Of a DNA stretch of 64,000 bases, positions 18,867 through 25,454 are shown piece after piece. The notes beneath the pieces were generated by a model. The model did no database searches. It was given only the letters and a program-made list of their open reading frames with translations, and was not told the DNA's origin. A program made the translations under genes and the position numbers. The DNA is from Saprospirales bacterium (lineage in GTDB: Bacteria > Bacteroidota > Bacteroidia > Chitinophagales > Saprospiraceae). The DNA lies in NCBI GenBank assembly GCA_016703765.1, contig JADJBL010000003.1, positions 234,621 to 298,620 of the forward strand, written 5' to 3'. Numbering within the stretch: the stretch's first letter is position 1; the number at the start of each line of letters is the position of its first letter.

Positions 18867-20351
18867 CTATTTGCCCAACCTCCCCAAGCCCGCCTTGGCC
18901 GCCTGATGTATCCCCGCCCGGTGCTCTTCGGGCTTGAGGCCGAGACACATTTGGTAAGCGGCCCGGGCCTCGGCCTTCTTTCCCTGGCTTTCGTAGATGC
19001 GGCCAGATTCCAGCGCGGCCCGGCAGGCGAAGTACCAGGGCCCGGAGGCGCCCAGTTCGATGGTATTGGCGTAGTGTTGCAACGCCAGCTCGTATTTCCC
19101 CAAGGCATGATTCACCCTTCCGTACCGGTAGCGGTATTCCAGTTTATCGCGGGTGCTGAAGAGTAATTTTTCGGAAACAGCTTGCATGACTTGCCGCGCC
19201 CGTTCGTAATACCCCCCGTCGAACAGGAGCCGGGCGCGGAGCAAACTGGCGTTCGGCACTTCGCCTTTTTCAGCTTCCTGCTGGGCGCTTTTGTCGCTTT
19301 CCACCACCGTGTAGCCGTATTTTTTCACCTGCTCCATGTTGGCGCGATATCCTTTCAAATCTCCCTCCACCAGGCGATGCCATGCGAGCTTCTGGTAAGC
19401 CTCCTTGATGAAATTCCTGCCCTCGAACTGGTCGAGGTATTTTTGAAGGTAGGTGTCTGCATCTATGTCAAGCCTTTGCAGCTTGGCGATGCCCAGCATA
19501 AAATCGAGGTAGGGGAAGGGGTGAAAAGCTCTTCCGCCCGGCCGGTGTTCGAGCAGGTCGATGGCTTCGTCGTTGCGGCCGGTGCGCATGGCCACGTTGG
19601 CCATGAGGAAACAGGCCAGGGGATTGGTCTCGGCATGGAGGCCACTCTCCCGGATAACGCGCCAGGCCTCCTGGTCCTTGTTGTCGAGGTGGAGGAGGAG
19701 GTAGGCATATAATACGTATGTTTCTTCTTCGAAAATAAAATCCTGGCTGCGCGAATATTCGATCACCTCCTCGAGCTCTCCACGGCCCTGGGCGATGCTG
19801 CCCTCCATGCTGCTGACCCATTGCACGGCCCATTTATAGCCGTCGGGGATGGTGCCCACCATGGCGTGCAGGATGCCCAGGTCTTTTTTGTTGGGCATGA
19901 AATCGGGGAAGAGCCGGGCGTTTTCCTCCAGCAATTTGAAGGCCTTATTCACTTCCAGAAAAGAGGTGGAGTATTCTTCGAATTTCAGCCGGGCCAGCGC
20001 CCATTGCAGCCGGATATCGGCCTGGATGTACAGGCGCCAGGGGGAATCGGAGGGGCTCGTTTTTAGTTGCTGGAGCCGGAGGTCCTTGTTCTTTTCGAGC
20101 CGTTGAAACTCGTCGTAATCCTCGTTGATGAAGACCCGGAAAAAATCGAGGTAGTTCTCGATATGAATACGGACGAGGTTGGAGGGTTCTTCCTCTTCGA
20201 GCTGGTCCAGCAGGCCCTGGGCTTCGGTAAAACGCAACTGAATGGTTTTACCGTATGCCTTGCGAGCCGTGGGGGACCAGTCGAAATAGGCCTTAGAGCC
20301 CCATAAAGAAAGGGGGCCCGACAACAGGATCAGCAGGAGCAGGCGCGGCAT
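18867..20351 (-). CDS. TPR repeat protein
   Basis: A 494-residue exported protein with a signal peptide (MPRLLLLILLSGPLSLWGS). The mature part is entirely helical with TPR-like pairs, clearest at the C-terminus (YGRVNHALGKYELALQHYAN and AALESGRIYESQGKKAEARA). TPR solenoids mediate protein-protein contacts. The same arrangement next to a zinc-ribbon gene and nif3 is familiar in Bacteroidota, but no role is known to me. The start is 10 bases after the zinc-ribbon stop, so the two are co-transcribed. The frame is intact. Confidence 0.85.
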   Translation of the reverse strand: MPRLLLLILLSGPLSLWGSKAYFDWSPTARKAYGKTIQLRFTEAQGLLDQLEEEEPSNLVRIHIENYLDFFRVFINEDYDEFQRLEKNKDLRLQQLKTSPSDSPWRLYIQADIRLQWALARLKFEEYSTSFLEVNKAFKLLEENARLFPDFMPNKKDLGILHAMVGTIPDGYKWAVQWVSSMEGSIAQGRGELEEVIEYSRSQDFIFEEETYVLYAYLLLHLDNKDQEAWRVIRESGLHAETNPLACFLMANVAMRTGRNDEAIDLLEHRPGGRAFHPFPYLDFMLGIAKLQRLDIDADTYLQKYLDQFEGRNFIKEAYQKLAWHRLVEGDLKGYRANMEQVKKYGYTVVESDKSAQQEAEKGEVPNASLLRARLLFDGGYYERARQVMQAVSEKLLFSTRDKLEYRYRYGRVNHALGKYELALQHYANTIELGASGPWYFACRAALESGRIYESQGKKAEARAAYQMCLGLKPEEHRAGIHQAAKAGLGRLGK

Positions 20352-20361
20352 GGAGGCGCGC

Positions 20362-21117
20362 TTACGCGGTTTCTTCCTGCCTTACGCTGAGGATATTATC
20401 GTCTACGAGGATGCGGCCGCAGTGTTCGCAAGCCACGATCTTTTTGTGCATGGCGATTTCGAGTTGAACCTGCGGGGGGATCTGGTTGTAGCAGCCGCCG
20501 CAGGAATCGCGTTCCACCTTAACGACCGCCAGGCCGTTGCGGTAGTTTTCGCGGATCTTGACGTAGGCCTTGAGCAGGCGCTCGTCGAGGTGTTTCTTGG
20601 CCGCTTCGGATTTTTCGAACAGGGCCTTTTCCTCTTTTTCCGTCTTTTCGATGATCTCGGCCAACTCGACCTTCTTGGTTTCGAGGTCTTTTTGTTTGAC
20701 TTCGAGCCTTTGCAGGTTCGTATTCAGGGTCTCCTGCTTGTTGTCGAGGTTTATCTGGGATTCGCGGATCTTCTTCTCGGAGAGCTGGATCTCCAGGCGT
20801 TGCAGCTCCAGTTCTTTGGACAGGGCGTCGTATTCCCGGTTGTTCTTGACGTTGTCCATCTGCTTCTGGTAGCGCTGCATCAGGCTTTCCGACTCCTTGA
20901 TGTTGGCATTGTGCTTGCCGACTTCGCCTTCCAGTTCCTGCACCTGCTCTTTCAACCTGCGGATGCGGGTTTCCAATCCTACGATTTCGTCTTCCAGGTC
21001 GCTCACCTCGATGGGGAGCTCTCCTTTCAGGATCTTGATTTCATCGGTCTCTGAGTCAATGAGTTGAAGTTCAAAAAGGCTTTTGAGCTTTTCAGTAATG
21101 GACAGTTCTTTATTCAT
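20362..21117 (-). CDS. C4-type zinc ribbon coiled-coil protein (CdsZ/DUF164 family)
   Basis: A 251-residue protein. A long antiparallel coiled coil (about residues 10-190, for example LEDEIVGLETRIRRLKEQVQ) is followed by a C-terminal zinc ribbon: SCGGCYNQIPPQ at about 205 and ACEHCGRILVDD at about 230, so all four cysteines are present (CxxC twice). This family is usually encoded beside nif3 in bacteria, as here. It is thought to bind nucleic acid or ribosomal components and dimerise through the coiled coil; the detail is family knowledge, not visible here. Two GC-rich hairpins separate it from nif3. Confidence 0.92.
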   Translation of the reverse strand: MNKELSITEKLKSLFELQLIDSETDEIKILKGELPIEVSDLEDEIVGLETRIRRLKEQVQELEGEVGKHNANIKESESLMQRYQKQMDNVKNNREYDALSKELELQRLEIQLSEKKIRESQINLDNKQETLNTNLQRLEVKQKDLETKKVELAEIIEKTEKEEKALFEKSEAAKKHLDERLLKAYVKIRENYRNGLAVVKVERDSCGGCYNQIPPQVQLEIAMHKKIVACEHCGRILVDDNILSVRQEETA

Positions 21118-21176
21118 AAAAAACTAAAGTTTTTTCTTACCGCAGCCCCAAAGAGGACATGCATTAATAATTTCAA

Positions 21177-21258
21177 GAGTAGTCAGGAACCCCGCGAAGC
21201 GCGGTTCCTGACTACTCTTAGATGGGATGCGCGCCGAAGGCGCGCATCCCATCTAAGA
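21177..21258. repeat. Two adjacent GC-rich hairpins
   Basis: The first stem runs from AGAGTAGTCAGGAACC (about 21178) to its complement ending at 21221, with a nested CGCGAAGCGCG tip. The second stem is GATGGGATGCGCGCC with its complement, with a GAAG tip (21222-21255). Both lie in the 179-base gap between nif3 and the zinc-ribbon gene and resemble REP-type elements with a terminator or mRNA-stabilising role. Confidence 0.85.
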
Positions 21259-21296
21259 TGATTTAAGGCGCTTTAAAAGAACTTGGTTAACTCCGT

Positions 21297-22295
21297 TCAC
21301 ACGAAGTAGTGAACGGGATTCGTGTTCACTTTCGTGCAATGGAGCGCAAAATTAGGGAATTTTTCCGACAAAATCTCGTAAAAAAGTTCTATGGTGAATT
21401 GTTCGCTTTCAAAGTGACCGATATCGGCGATGAGGATGCGGCCTTCGGCGTCGAAAAACTCGTGGTATTTGTAATCGGCGGTGACAAAAACATCGGCGCC
21501 CTGGGCGATGGCATGGGGCAGTAAAAATCCGCCCGAGCCCCCGCAGACGGCCACCTTTTCTATAGGTTTATTGCGCAGAGCGGTGTGCCGGATCACGGCC
21601 GCGTTCATTTTTTCCTTCACCTGCCTTAAAAAGGCGGTCTCCTCCAGCGGCGAGGGCAGCCTGCCGATCATACCGGAGCCCACGTCGGCCGTCGGGCTTT
21701 CCAGTGGGAAAACCTCCGCGAACAAAGGCTGTTTGAGGGCCTCCTCCAGCGCAGCCTGAACCGAAAATTGCTGAGCCTGTTGGCATACGATCTCGACCCT
21801 GCCCTCCGACATCCAGTCGGCGCGAATGCCCCGGAAGGGAATCAGGGCCTCCTTGGCCAGGGTTTGTTTGGTCTCCGGCAGGCGGATGGACATCTTTTTC
21901 CAGACCTGTTTGGGCGCCAGGATGCGGGTATCCAGTAGCCCGAGCCGCTTGGCGATCGCCCCGTTGACGCCCTGGTGGAATACATTGTCGAGGTTGGTAT
22001 GCGCAGCGTAAATGGCTACGTCGTTCTTGATAGCCTTTATCAGCGTCCGCTCCACGTAATTTTTTCCGTTAAAGCGCTTCAGGGGCCTGAATACGATCGG
22101 GTGGTGGGCGATGATCAGGTTGCTCCCGAGGGCTATGGCTTCGTCCACGACGGCCTCGGTTGCATCCAGGCAAAGCACCGCGCTTTTTGCCTCCCATTGC
22201 GGGTCGCCGGCTATCAGTCCCGCATTGTCGTAGCTTTCCTGGTATTCGGGCGGAGCCCCTTCTTCCAGGGCCTGTACGATCGTTTTTATGTTCAT
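21297..22295 (-). CDS. Nif3-like dinuclear metal centre protein
   Basis: A 332-residue member of the Nif3/YqfO (DUF34) family. The metal-site motifs are present: AHHPIVFRPLKRF at about residue 64-76, YAAHTNLDN at about 96, and IADIGHFESEQF near the C-terminus. Members with a PII-like insertion domain are usually about 365 residues. Here the central region is shorter (about residues 130-220) but still in frame, so the insertion is reduced rather than frameshifted. The start overlaps the stop of the heptose adenylyltransferase gene as ATGA. The substrate is debated (a GTP cyclohydrolase label is common but unproven). Confidence 0.92.
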   Translation of the reverse strand: MNIKTIVQALEEGAPPEYQESYDNAGLIAGDPQWEAKSAVLCLDATEAVVDEAIALGSNLIIAHHPIVFRPLKRFNGKNYVERTLIKAIKNDVAIYAAHTNLDNVFHQGVNGAIAKRLGLLDTRILAPKQVWKKMSIRLPETKQTLAKEALIPFRGIRADWMSEGRVEIVCQQAQQFSVQAALEEALKQPLFAEVFPLESPTADVGSGMIGRLPSPLEETAFLRQVKEKMNAAVIRHTALRNKPIEKVAVCGGSGGFLLPHAIAQGADVFVTADYKYHEFFDAEGRILIADIGHFESEQFTIELFYEILSEKFPNFALHCTKVNTNPVHYFV

Positions 22296-22777
22296 CCTTT
22301 GATCTTTTTTTCGATGAGGGTGGTGGAATAACCCTCGACGTAGGGCAGGCTTCTCACAGCGCCGCCGTTTGCGAGCACCAGGTCGGAGCCCACGATAGAT
22401 TCCGGGGCCCAGTCCCCGCCTTTTACCAAAATATCGGGAAGCAGTAGCCGGATCAGTTCGTAGGGAGTGTCCTCCTCAAACGATGTCACGGCGTCAACCA
22501 TGGACAGGGCGGCGAGAAGGTGAAGCCGCGTCGCCTCGTCGTTGATAGGCCTTCCGGGACCCTTGAGGCGTCGCACGGAGTCGCCCGAGTTCATGCCCAC
22601 CACCAGCCGGTCTCCCAAATCCCGGGCCTGGGCCAGATAATGGATATGGCCGAAGTGCAAGATGTCGAAACAACCATTGGTGAAGACCACCCGAAGCCCC
22701 TCCGACTTCCAGTCTTTCGCAGTTTGGCGCAGCTCATCCCAGGTTTGTATCTTGTTATGTATGGCTTCGAAGGTCAT
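22292..22777 (-). CDS. rfaE2: D-glycero-beta-D-manno-heptose 1-phosphate adenylyltransferase
   Basis: A 161-residue nucleotidyltransferase that makes ADP-heptose for the lipopolysaccharide inner core. The family start TNGCFDILHFGHIHYLAQAR contains the HxGH nucleotide-binding motif (HFGH, about residues 42-45). Later motifs are NSGDSVRRLKGPGRP and PDILVKGGDW. The size equals the stand-alone adenylyltransferase domain (RfaE2), not the bifunctional HldE. It is the first gene of the short nif3 operon, overlapping nif3 by four bases. The kinase partner is not in this window. Confidence 0.94.
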   Translation of the reverse strand: MTFEAIHNKIQTWDELRQTAKDWKSEGLRVVFTNGCFDILHFGHIHYLAQARDLGDRLVVGMNSGDSVRRLKGPGRPINDEATRLHLLAALSMVDAVTSFEEDTPYELIRLLLPDILVKGGDWAPESIVGSDLVLANGGAVRSLPYVEGYSTTLIEKKIKG

Positions 22778-22860
22778 GGAGAGGGGGTGGTTTAGCCCTT
22801 AAAGATTCGAAAAAATCGGGACACTAACAAAAGGAAAAGTGGGGCTGCATCGAAGTGTTG

Positions 22861-22892
22861 TGACAAAAAGTCTGCCTGCTTGACAAAAAGTC
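22861..22892. promoter_or_regulatory. Tandem TGACAAAAAGTC sites upstream of hsp20
   Basis: Two exact copies of TGACAAAAAGTC lie at 22861-22872 and 22881-22892, spaced exactly 20 bases (about two helical turns). Each has the imperfect dyad GAC-N5-GTC. They lie about 110-140 bases upstream of the hsp20 ATG. A binding site for a stress regulator is inferred. No CIRCE-type element is present. Confidence 0.45.
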
Positions 22893-22999
22893 ATGAGTTT
22901 TTTATTCGTTTTATGTCATTTTTTCCAAAAAATCGGATTGGAATGGAGATTGCATAGGAGCGAGTAGAAAGATTAATTACTCCACAAAAAACAACAACC

Positions 23000-23458
23000 A
23001 TGAGAGTTATCACGTATAAGCCAATTGTCCGCAGGCCATTCCCTGCCACCTGGGTTGACGATCTGTTCGAAAACCTGTTTAACCGCTCCCTGGGCGGCTT
23101 CGACTCCAAAGAGGTCATGTCCAGCCAGCCCTCGGTGAATGTGCTGGAAGAGGCACAAGAGTACATTGTGGAAGTAGCCGCCCCCGGCCTGACCAAGGAA
23201 GATTTCAAGGTAGAGATCGAGAACGGTTACCTGACCATTCGCGCGCAGAAGGAACAAAAAGAAGAAGAAGAGCGGGAAAATGGAAAATACACCCGCAGGG
23301 AATTCAACTTTACCCAGTTTCAACGCAGTTTCCATTTGCCGGAAACCGTGAACGCCGAATCGATCGCAGCCCAATACGAAAACGGGATCCTCAAGGTCCG
23401 CCTTCCGAAGGTGGAAGTAGCCCCAAAAGAGGCGGTTAAAACCATTGAGATCAAGTAA
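23000..23458 (+). CDS. Small heat shock protein, Hsp20/alpha-crystallin family
   Basis: A 152-residue ATP-independent holdase chaperone. The N-terminal arm (about 1-45) is followed by the alpha-crystallin domain: VNVLEEAQEYIVEVAAPGLT near 50-69, then FKVEIENGYLTIRA, FHLPETVNAESIAAQYENGI and the closing GILKVRLPK motif near residue 132. A short C-terminal tail follows. The ATG lies in the AT-rich context AACAACAACCATG. The gene stands alone between a regulatory region upstream and a terminator downstream, consistent with stress induction. Confidence 0.95.
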   Translation: MRVITYKPIVRRPFPATWVDDLFENLFNRSLGGFDSKEVMSSQPSVNVLEEAQEYIVEVAAPGLTKEDFKVEIENGYLTIRAQKEQKEEEERENGKYTRREFNFTQFQRSFHLPETVNAESIAAQYENGILKVRLPKVEVAPKEAVKTIEIK

Positions 23459-23490
23459 TTGCAATCAATTTGGAAGGGCGCGCAGCCCGA

Positions 23491-23522
23491 AAAGGGGAAC
23501 AGAGTCTGTTTCCCTTTTTTTA
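23491..23522 (+). terminator. Terminator of hsp20
   Basis: The stem AAAGGGGAACA / TGTTTCCCTTT with loop GAGTC is followed by a T run, 33 bases after the hsp20 stop. Confidence 0.85.
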
Positions 23523-23537
23523 TTTAGAAAATTGATG

Positions 23538-23545
23538 TACATTTG
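23538..23545 (+). promoter_or_regulatory. Candidate -7 element TACATTTG
   Basis: TACATTTG matches the Bacteroidota -7 consensus TAnnTTTG exactly and lies 16 bases past the hsp20 terminator. No open reading frame of note follows; the next strong feature is the terminator at 23702-23735. A T-rich stretch lies at the expected -33 position. Confidence 0.5.
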
Positions 23546-23551
23546 ACAAAA

Positions 23552-23735
23552 CAGAAGAAAAAGAAAAAGTTTGCAGTAAAAAAAAATTGGATTTAACCGA
23601 ACAATTTACCAACTTAGCAGCTTATAATTGTGACTCAAATTCTCGAGAAAGATATATCCATTAGGATTAAAAGTTAATAGGGTTTTAGGTGTTTATTCAG
23701 GGGGTCAGATCAACACGATCTGACCCTTCTTTTTT
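23552..23735 (+). ncRNA. Candidate small RNA unit downstream of hsp20
   Basis: A transcript from the 23538 promoter would be about 185 bases and end at a strong terminator: the perfect 10-base stem GGGTCAGATC/GATCTGACCC with loop AACAC (23702-23726), then TTCTTTTTT. The region is AT-rich and has no coding pattern. The promoter-to-terminator layout is the only evidence; no known RNA family is recognised. The rest of the 370-base gap 23459-23828 holds the hsp20 terminator and the GTTTAGA repeat. Confidence 0.35.
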
Positions 23736-23750
23736 AGAAAAAAGTTGATG

Positions 23751-23822
23751 AGGTTTAGAAAGTTTAGGGGGTTTAGAGAAAACTATCTCTAAACCCCCTA
23801 AACTTTCTAAACCCTCTAAACT
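23751..23822. repeat. GTTTAGA inverted tandem-word repeat, copy 2
   Basis: Arms are built of GTTTAG and CTAAAC words (AGGTTTAGAAAGTTTAGGGG at the left) around a loop AACTATCT. It ends 6 bases before the stop codon of the transglycosylase gene and is placed as its terminator. Confidence 0.9.
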
Positions 23823-23828
23823 GACAAT

Positions 23829-25244
23829 TCAGAGTTTCTTCAGCTTAATCACCGTCCCGGGTTTGGGCATGGCGCCGTGGGAGATATTGTTGAGCTCGAT
23901 GATATCCTGCAGGGAGGCGACTTCCACATGCTCTATGATCTGGGAAAGGGTTTCCATCCCGTTGAGGCGGTAGCAGAGGTATTTTCCCTTTACAAAAGGT
24001 TCGGAAAGGGGCGTGACGCCCAGGGCAGGGCCCTCGCTCAGAGCGGGTTTGGGGGCGAGGCTGGGCAATACCGGCGCCGGCATAACCGTTTCGGGCAGGT
24101 AGCGCTTCACCGCTTTAATATGGTAAACAGTCAGTTCCTGCCCGGGCAGGATCTGGGGCCGGGAGAGGTGATTCCAGGCCATCAGGTTGAGCTCCGTGAC
24201 CTGAAACAGCCGGGCCAGGTCTTCCAGCCTGTCTCCTTCGTTGACTACATAAATCGAACGCAGGTAAAACTGATCCTGATTCAGGTTTCTGGCATCGTCC
24301 CAGGAAATGGGGACTCCCTCCAAAGCGGCCATGGCGATGGGGTGGTTGGATTCCTGGTAGACCAGGTAATCTTTCAGGGCGGGCATCACCCTTTTCGGTA
24401 ACACGATAAAGTTGCCCTTGTCGCTGGCCGGAATAAATCCCCTCGGGTAGGAAGGGTTAAGCAATTCAATGATTTCCAAAGGTATATCCGTTACCTGGGC
24501 CACCCGGAAGAAGGAAAGATATTCCTTGACCTTCATAATTTCGGTCAGTTGCAGATCGAGGGAAGGGTAGGAGGGGTTGAGTTGGTGGTGGTCGTAGAAC
24601 TGCATCATGTAGGTGGCGGCGATAAAAGCCGGCACGTAATTGCGGGTCTCCTTGGGGAGGTAGCGCTGCAGTTTCCAGAAGTTGCGGCTTCGCGAGCGCT
24701 TGATGGCCTTGCTCACCCGGCCGGAGCCCGAATTGTAAGCGGCGAGGGCCAGTTCCCAGTTGTCGAAACGCTGATAGAGGTCCGTCAGGTGCTCCAGGGC
24801 GGCGATGGTGGACTTTTCGGGATCCGAGCGCTCGTCGACCGTCCAGTTCACGTCCAGGCCGTAAATTTTCCCGGTAGATTCCATAAACTGCCACAATCCG
24901 GTGGCGCCCACTCGGGAAACGGCTTTCGGATTGAGGGCCGATTCCACCACGGGCAGGTATTTCAACCCGTTTGGAAGGCCTTTTTCCACAAGCCATTTTT
25001 CGATCATGGGGAAATAGAGCACGGAGCGCCCCAGTATCCGCTCCGAGTTTTCCGGATTGCGGACCAGATAAGCCATGATGTAGGATCGGACAATGGAGTT
25101 GTACTTCGGCGCGACGAGGCAGGGCATGTTTTCCAGCCTCGCTTTTACCTCCTCTTCCAGGTAGGTATAATTTGCAGACGAATTCGCGAAGGCGGGAGAA
25201 GTGATACCCGCACATACTAAGACCCAGAAAAACACCCGTTTCAT
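23829..25244 (-). CDS. Membrane-bound lytic murein transglycosylase (MltD-like) with LysM
   Basis: A 471-residue exported cell-wall enzyme. A signal peptide (residues 1-20, ending SPAFA) precedes a family 1 lytic transglycosylase domain: the catalytic Glu101 lies in PVVESALNPKAVSRVGATGL, followed by GLWQFM and ALAAYNSGSGRVSKAI at about residue 167. Two LysM-type peptidoglycan-binding repeats follow (VVNEGDRLEDLARLFQVTEL near 325 and a second one, YRLNGMETLSQIIEHV, near the end). It cleaves the glycan strand between MurNAc and GlcNAc to give 1,6-anhydro products. Domain order and length match MltD. It lies alone between hsp20 and uvrA. Confidence 0.93.
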   Translation of the reverse strand: MKRVFFWVLVCAGITSPAFANSSANYTYLEEEVKARLENMPCLVAPKYNSIVRSYIMAYLVRNPENSERILGRSVLYFPMIEKWLVEKGLPNGLKYLPVVESALNPKAVSRVGATGLWQFMESTGKIYGLDVNWTVDERSDPEKSTIAALEHLTDLYQRFDNWELALAAYNSGSGRVSKAIKRSRSRNFWKLQRYLPKETRNYVPAFIAATYMMQFYDHHQLNPSYPSLDLQLTEIMKVKEYLSFFRVAQVTDIPLEIIELLNPSYPRGFIPASDKGNFIVLPKRVMPALKDYLVYQESNHPIAMAALEGVPISWDDARNLNQDQFYLRSIYVVNEGDRLEDLARLFQVTELNLMAWNHLSRPQILPGQELTVYHIKAVKRYLPETVMPAPVLPSLAPKPALSEGPALGVTPLSEPFVKGKYLCYRLNGMETLSQIIEHVEVASLQDIIELNNISHGAMPKPGTVIKLKKL

Positions 25245-25454
25245 ATTTCCCGCTTAATAAAAATGATTAAAACAGCTTCCCAAACCGTGTAGGTCGTGGC
25301 CGGCTTTGTTACGGTATTGGGATTGAGCAGTTCCAGATCAGAGATTCGTGTGGTAAGGACACGCAATATATCAAAGGTTCCTGCTATTGGCAAGCGGAAA
25401 ACGATATTTCTTTGCAATATGGCCGTCTTAACAAAATTTTAAGGAAATTGGAAT

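Noticed and set aside
22778..22999. CIRCE (HrcA) element upstream of hsp20
   Set aside because: No TTAGCACTC-N9-GAGTGCTAA pattern is present; only the TGACAAAAAGTC pair was found.
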